The notes: a model not told the origin generated them from the letters alone. A DNA stretch of 8,043 nucleotides from Candidatus Magasanikbacteria bacterium RIFCSPHIGHO2_02_FULL_47_14 (GCA_001784275.1 MFQB01000022.1:17046-25088), one strand, 5' to 3'; shown: positions 1 to 5,976, counted from the first letter of the stretch. Translations and numbers: made by a program.

Positions 1-1536
1 CAGTGCTCGATGAACAATCTTCATGTTGCCGCTATCGGCTTTAATCTCCTCGGCCACGTCGGTTTCCGGGGTCGCCCCAATTCTTGCTCGTACAGCAGCG
101 TCTTCTTTGGGCAAAATCATGTGTCCCCACTCATGCAAGCAGTTGTCTACCACCGCAGCTCTGTCATAGTCGGCTTCATCCAGGTCTCCTTCAAACACCT
201 TACGCAATGCGGGCAAAGCCGTAGTGCGCGCCACGTCACGCACTGCGTTGGTGTGGGCAACGATTTTCTCTACTCCTTCTTCACCACGAGTCATCCAGTA
301 TAAGTTAGGTCCAAAGGCAAAGGCTTGATGGTTCGAAAAAACTTTGGGCGGTACAAAAGGTTTTTCCAAAAATGGCGTCTCTTCCGCAGAGATATCCTTT
401 ACTACTTCATAAAATTGTTCTAACTTCTCTTCCAACTCCAGTGACTCACGAGTCCGGAATCCTAAACGGAGTTCCACGTCAACCTTATTTGCAGCGTCTG
501 CCACTGCTGGAGTGGCTTGCGGAACCAACATAAATGGGCACCCATCAAGCATGAGTTTATGAAAAGCGGACAGTAACTCTTGCCATTGTGTTGCCACTTC
601 GTCAGGATTTTTTGACGGCGATCCGTATGTATCAGCACACAGATACAGATAATCCGGAAGCTGAGCATACTTGGCACCCAGTGCCCTGTCTGCAACAAGT
701 TTTGAAACCTTATCTCCAAGACGGCGCATCGCTGCGACAAGACGTGGCCACTCAAAGGCAAACACCTCAGAATATGACTTCACGTCAACCTTTCCTTCAG
801 GGATGGCTACGTCATAAAGGTGCTTAAGACCCTGGTGGAAATCTTTTGAAACATCTCCTGGGCCCAGTGCAGCCTCCTCGGCCATCGGAGACTGTTCCCG
901 ACCATGCGGAGCAATCGCTAACTCCACTTGTTTAATGTAAGCCTGGTCGATGAATTTACCAAATAACTCGGCACCATTTACCATGAGATCCACTTCAGCA
1001 AAACTGTCGAGGCCCATCTTTTGCGCCCAAACTTCTCGTTCTGTAACTGGAACCTCTTTGAGCCAGTGTCGTGCCAACACTACTGTCGCCAACTGTCTTT
1101 CTGAGGCGAGTTGCACAAGAGTAAGCCACGCATTTGGCAAAATGTCGCGCAAAGGCTCGAGAATGCCAAATTGGTGTATGGCCAACTTTGTTTCTAAGGT
1201 TGCAGGGTCTTTGAGTACTTGCAAGAGTGGTGCATTTTTTTCGTTATCAGGAATTTCTGCACACCAAGAAGTGGTTAACTCTTGCAGACTTCCACCTACC
1301 CGCTCACTCCACACAGACGATACTGTCTGAGTAGCGACTTCAAAAAAATCTTCAATGCCGGCTACGTTTGTCGGGAGTGGCGGCCACTCTTTTTGTTCTA
1401 CTTCTTCTTTCAAACGTGCTCGCGCTTCACGCCCAGCAACTACCGCTGGTGGAACTACTTTACTTTTATCAAGTATGTCCAAACGATTTTCGTCCGGGGG
1501 ACGAAAATCTATGCCAAACTGAGACTCGACCGACAT
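1..1536 (-). CDS. M49 (dipeptidyl peptidase III-like) zinc metallopeptidase, 3' end beyond left edge
   Basis: Seen: an open frame of 512 codons runs from an ATG at 1536 to the left edge with no stop, so the C-terminus is missing. Near its end are HEWGH (residues 468-472) and, 24-25 residues later, EEIKAD (496-501). Known: the M49 family carries an HEXXGH motif and a second motif EEx[RK]A[ED]. It removes dipeptides from the N-termini of short peptides, usually in the cytosol. Bacterial members place the third zinc ligand about this far from the histidines, and pentapeptide HEXXH variants exist. Inferred: zinc is held by H468, H472 and E496 or E497, with E469 as catalytic base. The roughly 460-residue N-terminal part has no signal peptide or membrane segment. 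The start lies 23 bases after the SET gene stop, with no SD, so the two genes are probably co-transcribed. Another gluzincin family is possible, because only the two motifs anchor the M49 call. Confidence 0.72.
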   Translation of the reverse strand, partial: MSVESQFGIDFRPPDENRLDILDKSKVVPPAVVAGREARARLKEEVEQKEWPPLPTNVAGIEDFFEVATQTVSSVWSERVGGSLQELTTSWCAEIPDNEKNAPLLQVLKDPATLETKLAIHQFGILEPLRDILPNAWLTLVQLASERQLATVVLARHWLKEVPVTEREVWAQKMGLDSFAEVDLMVNGAELFGKFIDQAYIKQVELAIAPHGREQSPMAEEAALGPGDVSKDFHQGLKHLYDVAIPEGKVDVKSYSEVFAFEWPRLVAAMRRLGDKVSKLVADRALGAKYAQLPDYLYLCADTYGSPSKNPDEVATQWQELLSAFHKLMLDGCPFMLVPQATPAVADAANKVDVELRLGFRTRESLELEEKLEQFYEVVKDISAEETPFLEKPFVPPKVFSNHQAFAFGPNLYWMTRGEEGVEKIVAHTNAVRDVARTTALPALRKVFEGDLDEADYDRAAVVDNCLHEWGHMILPKEDAAVRARIGATPETDVAEEIKADSGNMKIVHRAL

Positions 1537-1559
1537 AAAATAGTTCTAAAAAACCAGTC

Positions 1560-2099
1560 TTACGGAGCTCTTTTTATACGTTCACGCAAAATAGGAATAA
1601 GCTCATGAATATGTTTTTGTCGGTACTCTTTATTTTTCCAGTCGTTACCGGTAATCACTTTGCGGCATTGTTTCGTTCCGCAGTGACACGGCATTCTAAA
1701 CTTGGGATTCGACTCTGCCAAACCGTAGTCATAGGTGAGCTCTTCGCCGTTACGAATTGGTCGTAATGCAACAAAGTCTCCATGTTCGTCAAACCCCAAG
1801 TTTCCATTACACGAGTGGTTAAAATACCAGGATATAGGTAAGCGATTAAAATCCAAGTCTGCAGGCGGCCGGAAACCATCAGGTATCCCGATACAAAAAT
1901 CTCTGACAAGACGACGAATGAGAGGAGACTGCTCTTTTAGCTCACTCCACGGAGTCACTTTTTGATGTTCTTTTTTTGAAATGCCTTTATCAACAAACTC
2001 ACCTTTTTTGATATTTACAGTAGCAAATAATCCAACTCCCCCACGATGAATTTTTGACGGCTTCATTTCCATTAAGACTTTTTTAAATTCTAAGGCCAT
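1560..2099 (-). CDS. SET-domain protein lysine methyltransferase with post-SET cysteine cluster
   Basis: A 179-residue protein, essentially a bare SET domain. Visible signatures, numbered from the ATG at 2099: RGGVGLFA (19-26, SAM-binding N-terminal strand), WYFNHSC (91-97), GEELTYDYG (118-126, with the catalytic-type tyrosines) and a post-SET CHCGTKQC (138-145). C138, C140 and C145, together with C97, could bind the structural zinc. SET enzymes transfer methyl groups from SAM to lysine side chains of proteins. The complete motif set argues for an active enzyme. The substrate is unknown; host-adjacent candidates are the neighbouring ligase or its product. The frame is open up to an ATG at 2180, which would overlap the ligase gene by 47 bases. 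I prefer 2099 because it begins 34 bases after the ligase stop and leaves only a short, normal N-terminus. Neither start has a clear SD. It is the middle gene of the three-gene operon. Confidence 0.88.
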   Translation of the reverse strand: MALEFKKVLMEMKPSKIHRGGVGLFATVNIKKGEFVDKGISKKEHQKVTPWSELKEQSPLIRRLVRDFCIGIPDGFRPPADLDFNRLPISWYFNHSCNGNLGFDEHGDFVALRPIRNGEELTYDYGLAESNPKFRMPCHCGTKQCRKVITGNDWKNKEYRQKHIHELIPILRERIKRAP

Positions 2100-2133
2100 A
2101 GATATATACGCACTATAATAAACGGAGTTGTGA

Positions 2134-4542
2134 CTAAAACCAATAAGGAATTTTTTGGTATCTTTGCGTAGCCGTGGCAATTATCTCTTCCAACAGATCG
2201 CCGTAATCAAGACCTGCCACTTTTGCTGCTTTTACAAATTCAGAATCAGCACTTAGTGGAGGGTTCGGATCAACCTCCAAAACGTGGGGATTATCCTCTT
2301 TATCCAGCCGAATGTCCACACGTCCGTAGTCACGACATTGCGCTATCTTATATGCATCAAGAGCTATTTCAGTGATAAGTGACTGTAACTTTGGGCTTAC
2401 GTCACGCAATGGGTTCTGTCGAGTAATTTTTTTATAGACAGGAGAAGACGCCAGTCTCTTTTCTTCAGGGTAAATATGCCAGTACCCCTTGGGCATGGCT
2501 GTAAATATGGAACGGGTAAGAGGTAATACCTGTATATTGCCCTCGTCGTTACCAATAATTGAAACCTCATACTCATCGCCATCAAGGTACTCTTCCACAA
2601 GGACGGCGTGGGCAAAGTTTTTTATAATGTGGGCCATTTGTTTACGCAACATCTTCTTGTCAGTTACGACCGATGCGTTGGAAATACCAACTGAGTCATC
2701 CGCATTCCCTGGCTTCACGAGAAGCGGGTACCGTAACTTGTCGTCGATCGAGTCACTCTCTGTATATGCGTAGTCCCATGCTGGCGTCGGCAAGTCATGA
2801 TAAGAAAATAACTTCTTGAGTCTTATTTTGTCACGACACAAAGACAAGTTGGTTGAGCTTGTTCCGGTGAAAGGAATCTGAAGAGCTTCGAGCAAAGCAG
2901 CGGCCTGCGGCTGTAAGCGGCTGTCATTATCCAGTCCATCAGTAACGTTAAAAATAAAGTCTACACCACTTGTGCGCAACTCAGCAAAGGCCTTGGCCAG
3001 GTTATTAAAGTCAAATACAACTGTTTCATATCCCCGTGCCTCAAGAACTTCTCGAATCAGGCTTGTCAGAGGAGCTGCCCCCTTCGCCGATTTTGAACCG
3101 CCATGAACTTTATTTCCTGCAATACCTATTTTTAACTGTCGCTGGCTCTTTGTAGCCACCCTGCGAACACGTTCGATTTTTTCAGCCTGCAAAAGTAAAT
3201 TTTTCTTAATAATGGCTGTTGATAAGGTATTCTTTCGAGCTGTTTTGCCCAAAGCAGACTCTTCGTCAAATTCGACAACTTTATAGTTGATCATGGAAAT
3301 GGCCTCTTCCAGGTTATCTTTTGCGTCAAGCAAGTTATTACCTGAAACAGTGAGCCAACCAAGGCTGTCATATCCCTCAGGCGGTCTCAGGATAGCGTCT
3401 CCCACCTCTCGCACTATATATTTTTCTTCAAGATAAGACTTTTTCTTAAGTTCCGGGGAAATTTCCAAAGCAGTGAGCATGCCGGAGGCTTCCGGTTGCA
3501 GATCCCAACCCACAATATACTGATACGGATTTTCCGGTTTATCAATTTTAAGATATATCCCCAAAGCGATCGCTGCTGCGGACTCGACAAGATCAACTTT
3601 CCAAGCACTTTTAACATATGAATACACATAGTCACCACCCATCCGCATATTTACTTCAATTGGGTACGGACCATTCTTTGCATATTTTGCCTCAAAGTGA
3701 ATGCAGGCATTTTGAATACCAAGCTTTTCCAGTATTTCTTCCGCCATGTTGATAAGAGCGTTTTGTTGATCAACCGGCAAACTCGAAGGAAGCGACTGCC
3801 CGCTGTCGACAAAAAATTTCTCACGGCTTTTGTTAAAGTTATCAGAAATACAATAAAACTTAATTTTACCGTTCTGAAGAAGGATGTCCATATCGACCTC
3901 GTCCCCATCGATATATTCTTCAACAAAAACTTCCAGACTCTCCCACTCTGGAGCCAACCAAAAAGACTTCATGTTGTTCTTGACATAGTCGTATGTTTCT
4001 TCCAAGTCCTGACGGTCAAAAACCTTTACCACATACGCACTAGCTGCACCATACATCGGCTTTATTACCATTGGATAACTCAATTTTTTTTCAAGAGATG
4101 GAATATCTTTTTTGCTATGCAAAATATGGTGTTTTGGAGCAGGAAGCCCACCTTTCTCACAAAAATTACGGAAAATAAATTTATTTTTTACTGTCTCGGC
4201 TACCCGAGAAGGAATCCCGATAAGATGAAAGGCGTCAACAATGCGTGAGGTAAGAAGAACTGCCTCATCCCAAAAAGTGACTACGCCATCAAACTTAAAC
4301 TCTGGTTTGGATGCCAGGAACGTTCTAATGGCCTGGAGACTTTCCGCAGAGTTACTCAGGTCAGCAACAATCCATTCGTCAACGTACTCATCCAGTGCCG
4401 CAACACGGTCACGGTTAAGACAAACCACACGCAGTCCGAGCTGGTGTAGTCTTTTTGCAATAAAATACTTCCCTTCGGTCCCGGCATGAACCAACAAAAT
4501 TGTTTTTCCGTGAAATTCAGAGGTTTGTGTTTTTTTGGGCAT
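2134..4542 (-). CDS. Tandem ATP-grasp ligase: carboxylate-amine ligase half fused to D-Ala-D-Ala ligase-like half
   Basis: An 802-residue protein with two whole ATP-grasp units. The first has a pre-ATP-grasp fold (about 13-110, KTILLVHAG) and an ATP-grasp domain (about 111-330). Here YPMVIKP carries the nucleotide-binding K161, VEEYIDGDE spans 207-215, and the metal ligands are E284, E296 and N298 in IEVNMRMGG, as in biotin-carboxylase-like and L-amino-acid ligases. A spacer of about 330-470 follows. The second unit resembles D-Ala-D-Ala ligase: KIGIAGNK (471-478), IPFTGTSS (556-563), YPLLVKPG (605-612), VEEYLDGDE (649-657), then D743, E756 and D758 in LEVDPNP. Family enzymes activate a carboxylate as an acylphosphate and join it to an amine. 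Two intact sites suggest two successive couplings, such as tripeptide-like synthesis or tag attachment, but substrates cannot be read from sequence. It is likely cytosolic. No SD precedes the ATG; the leader hairpin ends six bases upstream. It heads the operon with the SET and M49 genes. A cell-wall Ddl role is unlikely given the fusion. Confidence 0.9.
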   Translation of the reverse strand: MPKKTQTSEFHGKTILLVHAGTEGKYFIAKRLHQLGLRVVCLNRDRVAALDEYVDEWIVADLSNSAESLQAIRTFLASKPEFKFDGVVTFWDEAVLLTSRIVDAFHLIGIPSRVAETVKNKFIFRNFCEKGGLPAPKHHILHSKKDIPSLEKKLSYPMVIKPMYGAASAYVVKVFDRQDLEETYDYVKNNMKSFWLAPEWESLEVFVEEYIDGDEVDMDILLQNGKIKFYCISDNFNKSREKFFVDSGQSLPSSLPVDQQNALINMAEEILEKLGIQNACIHFEAKYAKNGPYPIEVNMRMGGDYVYSYVKSAWKVDLVESAAAIALGIYLKIDKPENPYQYIVGWDLQPEASGMLTALEISPELKKKSYLEEKYIVREVGDAILRPPEGYDSLGWLTVSGNNLLDAKDNLEEAISMINYKVVEFDEESALGKTARKNTLSTAIIKKNLLLQAEKIERVRRVATKSQRQLKIGIAGNKVHGGSKSAKGAAPLTSLIREVLEARGYETVVFDFNNLAKAFAELRTSGVDFIFNVTDGLDNDSRLQPQAAALLEALQIPFTGTSSTNLSLCRDKIRLKKLFSYHDLPTPAWDYAYTESDSIDDKLRYPLLVKPGNADDSVGISNASVVTDKKMLRKQMAHIIKNFAHAVLVEEYLDGDEYEVSIIGNDEGNIQVLPLTRSIFTAMPKGYWHIYPEEKRLASSPVYKKITRQNPLRDVSPKLQSLITEIALDAYKIAQCRDYGRVDIRLDKEDNPHVLEVDPNPPLSADSEFVKAAKVAGLDYGDLLEEIIATATQRYQKIPYWF

Positions 4543-4548
4543 ACAAAT

Positions 4549-4579
4549 AATAAAAGCTATCGTGAAGATAGCTTTTATT
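4549..4579 (-). terminator. Perfect 13-bp hairpin directly before the ATP-grasp start; attenuator-like
   Basis: The arms AATAAAAGCTATC and GATAGCTTTTATT pair perfectly around a five-base loop. In the minus direction the 3' arm merges into a T-rich tail (TTTTATTATTTG) and ends six bases before the ligase ATG. It could stop transcription or hide the start codon region. No promoter fits between it and the ATG, so the ligase mRNA must pass through it. That makes a leader attenuator or start-site regulator more likely than a simple terminator of an upstream gene. The AT-rich stem would be weak as a classical terminator. Confidence 0.55.
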
Positions 4580-4650
4580 TAGCAATTTTGGGAATGCTTT
4601 TTAATCAAAATACTGTCTGGCTCGTCGGTTGTACAACTGATATGACTCAT
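4579..4650 (-). CDS. Candidate 23-residue leader peptide or small peptide gene
   Basis: An ATG at 4650, about seven bases after the predicted transcription start, opens 23 codons that end in a TAA whose last base is the first base of the leader hairpin. The peptide begins MSHISC, is rich in Ser, Thr, Asp and Glu in the middle, and ends HSQNC with a KK pair before it. It lies in the same frame as the downstream ligase, separated only by this TAA. There is no SD, so initiation would be almost leaderless. It could be an attenuation leader peptide, a peptide substrate of the ligase, the remnant of an N-terminal extension, or chance. An ORF of this length is easily random, so only the position makes it notable. 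Confidence 0.25.
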   Translation of the reverse strand: MSHISCTTDEPDSILIKKHSQNC

Positions 4651-4661
4651 ATCTGCGAGCC
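4619..4661. repeat. Nested palindromes at and just after the predicted transcription start
   Basis: An outer inverted repeat GGCTCG (4619-4624) / CGAGCC (4656-4661) encloses two smaller perfect palindromes: GTTGTACAAC (4628-4637) and GATATG-ACT-CATATC (4639-4653). Folded, this would be a three-way junction. However, the outer arm begins upstream of the predicted start site, so the full fold may not exist in RNA. The inner palindromes may instead be operator half-site pairs. The start codon of the candidate leader peptide lies inside the second palindrome. Confidence 0.45.
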
Positions 4662-4663
4662 TT

Positions 4664-4692
4664 AGTATAGTTCAACCAGTCGATTTTGTCAA
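4664..4692 (-). promoter_or_regulatory. Strong sigma-70-type promoter of the ATP-grasp/SET/M49 operon
   Basis: The minus strand reads TTGACA (4692-4687), 17 bases, then TATACT (4669-4664). This is a perfect -35, a five-of-six -10 and optimal spacing. The start of transcription should fall near 4657, giving an untranslated leader of about 115 bases before the ligase ATG. ACTGGT occurs on both sides of the -35, and a TGGTTGAA copy abuts the -10, so an activator or repressor could bind here. It is the best promoter visible in the window. Confidence 0.75.
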
Positions 4693-4696
4693 CTGT

Positions 4697-4751
4697 GACC
4701 AGTTTTTGGCTTGGTTGAAAGATGGGTTGGGAACCAAAACAAAAATTGGTC
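4697..4751. repeat. 20-bp imperfect inverted repeat at the left border of the GC-rich block
   Basis: The arms at 4697-4716 and 4732-4751 match as inverted copies at 17 of 20 positions around a 15-base loop. The outer end of the right arm touches the terminator hairpin of the GC-rich cassette, and base composition changes abruptly at this point. The repeat could be a fold-back part of the terminator or the scar of an inserted element end. No matching copy was seen at the right border. Confidence 0.4.
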
Positions 4752-4783
4752 GGCGTGCACAAGAACGTGGTTCTGTGCACGCC
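4735..4783 (-). terminator. Intrinsic terminator after the GAF-like gene
   Basis: GGCGTGCACA (4752-4761) pairs with TGTGCACGCC (4774-4783). A further GAAC/GTTC pairing extends the stem across a one-base bulge, with a three-base loop. In the minus direction it is followed after about six bases by ATTTTTGTTTT. It lies 34 bases after the stop of the GAF-like gene. It separates the GC-rich cassette from the ligase promoter. Confidence 0.65.
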
Positions 4784-4816
4784 ATCCTCCGATGGACGGC
4801 CGCCGACGGTGGGGGC

Positions 4817-5476
4817 CTAGTGACGACGATGTGGCTGTCCGCGTCGACCCGGGCCAGGTCGCCTGCCGCGCAACTCTGCCAAGACTGCCTCAGCACGCGC
4901 TTGCTCTGCATCTCGCTGATCACGGACCAGCATGAAGGCGGTCGCGCGAGATATGCCGATGCCGAGGGCGAAGCAGATCTCGTCGATCAGCTTCCGGTCC
5001 TCTGACCTGGCCGGCAAAGCCAGGGCGCCGATGACCAAGCGCTTGTCTTGTGTGCCCCAGTCGATCATGATTGGGAAGGCCGTAGCCCGCGCGTTGAGAT
5101 AGACGGCTTCTTGATGGCTGAACAAAAACCGTGCATTCGGATCGTCCGGGTGAGTCAGCGAACGGAAAGCGACTTCGATCTCCCTCTCTCCCAGGTTTTT
5201 CCAAGCGGCCATCTCGAGCCGTTCTCCTTCGGCGATGAAGAGGGCGACCGGCTGGCAGGGGCACAGCTCGCGCTCCAGGTAATGCGCCGCCCGCCGGAGC
5301 AGCTCCGGCAGCTCGACCTCCTCCAAGAGGACCTGCCAGAGGTCCAGGAGAAACCGGCCTTCGCACGCGGCGTGCTCCATGGCCCGGGTGGTTTCGACCA
5401 GCCGCCGCCTGAGCGAGAGCGCCCAGAGCAAGCAGCCCACGGACACGACCCCCAGGACCGCGATCAGGACCGACAT
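4817..5476 (-). CDS. Membrane-anchored GAF-like sensor protein, probably frameshifted at its 3' end
   Basis: A 219-residue reading. Residues 3-22 form a single hydrophobic N-terminal helix followed by RRR, placing the rest in the cytoplasm. A helical linker leads to a GAF-like domain at about 50-190 (LPELLRRAAHYLEREL, then a RLVIGALALP strand and a final helix). GAF domains bind small ligands or protein partners in signalling proteins. The helix RDQRDAEQARAEAVLAEL is the kind of linker that usually leads to a kinase, GGDEF or other output domain, but none follows. After about residue 203 the tail turns into Arg/Gly/Pro-rich sequence with poor third-position GC, while the neighbouring frame, entered near 4870, keeps high GC at third positions (GDLARVDADSHIVV). 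This suggests a one-base shift and lost output. It follows the upstream sensor gene after a 9-base gap with a GAGGGGG SD. Codon use is strongly GC-rich, unlike the flanking genes. Confidence 0.65.
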   Translation of the reverse strand: MSVLIAVLGVVSVGCLLWALSLRRRLVETTRAMEHAACEGRFLLDLWQVLLEEVELPELLRRAAHYLERELCPCQPVALFIAEGERLEMAAWKNLGEREIEVAFRSLTHPDDPNARFLFSHQEAVYLNARATAFPIMIDWGTQDKRLVIGALALPARSEDRKLIDEICFALGIGISRATAFMLVRDQRDAEQARAEAVLAELRGRRPGPGRRGQPHRRH

Positions 5477-5485
5477 ACGCCCCCT

Positions 5486-5938
5486 CTACTTCTCGCAGGT
5501 GGAGACGTCGCCGGCCCGGACGCGGTCGTACGCGACCTTGTCGGCCAGGTCCTGGTGCGCGAGGGCGTCGGCGAGGATGCGACCCAGGGCCGCAGCCAGT
5601 TTCAGCGTCTCGTCCCGTCCGTCCTCGATGGTCGAGATCGGCGAGACCGCCAGAGCTCCGACGACCGGTCCATTCTTGCCGTCGCGCAGCGGGTAGAGGC
5701 CCATGTGCTGGCCCTTCACCCCCACCGACGCGCCCCCCAGGACCGCACTGGTCACCTCGTTGATGGGACTGCCGAGTCCGCGCAGCCACCGCTCCTGTCC
5801 GGGCTCGAGCTCGTGGCTCGCCCCGATGACCAGCCCGCCCCCATCGTTGACGAGGATCGCGAAGGTCGGGTGGCGCCCGAGAATGGCGAGCAGATCCCGC
5901 ATCGCTTCGACCGTCCGAATCGCCCAATTGGCACTCAT
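5486..5938 (-). CDS. Small soluble sensor-like protein (GAF/PAS-type fold), hypothetical
   Basis: A 150-residue protein with no signal peptide or membrane helix. The pattern is a helix (about 1-22), a strand-turn-strand FAILVNDGGGLVIGASHEL (28-46), a variable middle, then VGVKGQHMGLYPLRDGKNGP and VVGALAVSP, then a closing helix. This alternation, with a strand ending in GALAV, resembles GAF/PAS-type sensory domains. I do not recognise a named family or ligand. The ATG at 5938 is chosen because AGGAGGAGG sits just upstream (5950-5942); an in-frame ATG at 5959 lies upstream of that SD. It is the first gene of a two-gene operon with the membrane GAF-like gene, 9 bases downstream, and the two products may form one sensory complex. 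Third codon positions are overwhelmingly G or C, foreign to the flanking backbone. A palindromic operator lies just upstream. Confidence 0.6.
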   Translation of the reverse strand: MSANWAIRTVEAMRDLLAILGRHPTFAILVNDGGGLVIGASHELEPGQERWLRGLGSPINEVTSAVLGGASVGVKGQHMGLYPLRDGKNGPVVGALAVSPISTIEDGRDETLKLAAALGRILADALAHQDLADKVAYDRVRAGDVSTCEK

Positions 5939-5942
5939 CTGC

Positions 5943-5971
5943 CTCCTCCTTGCCCGCACCTGCCGGCGGGC
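5943..5971 (-). promoter_or_regulatory. Shine-Dalgarno with adjacent GC hairpin
   Basis: The minus strand has AGGAGG (5950-5943) placed a few bases before the ATG at 5938. This is a near-perfect ribosome binding site and decides the start of the sensor gene. Immediately upstream, GCCCGC (5971-5966) and GCGGGC (5957-5952) form a six-bp GC stem that ends one base from the SD. It could compete with ribosome access, but that is inference. Confidence 0.6.
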
Positions 5972-5976
5972 TCGTG

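Noticed and set aside
2111..2120. TATTAT as an internal promoter for the SET gene
   Set aside because: No acceptable -35 at the right distance, and the sequence lies in an AT-rich gap inside an operon.
2100..2180. SET gene start at the ATG at 2180
   Set aside because: It would add 27 residues unlike a SET N-terminus and overlap the ligase gene by 47 bases; the ATG at 2099 fits the operon spacing better.
3697..4248. 183-codon plus-strand frame
   Set aside because: It lies antisense within the ATP-grasp gene, whose motifs are intact; no start signal or recognisable domain.
4619..4680. tRNA-like cloverleaf
   Set aside because: The arms do not fit acceptor, D, anticodon and T-stem lengths, the would-be anticodon loop lacks U33, and no T-loop consensus is present on either strand.
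4671..4719. TTCAACCA / TGGTTGAA inverted pair around the ligase -35
   Set aside because: Eight-base arms 33 bases apart are too weak on their own; kept only as a note in the promoter entry.
4920..5927. 335-codon minus-strand frame overlapping both sensor genes
   Set aside because: Its product is an Arg/Gly/Pro-rich low-complexity sequence, typical of an off-frame reading of GC-rich genes, and it has no SD.
4750..5975. Insertion sequence or integron carrying the GC-rich genes
   Set aside because: No transposase, integrase, attachment site, matching terminal repeats or target duplication could be seen at the two borders.
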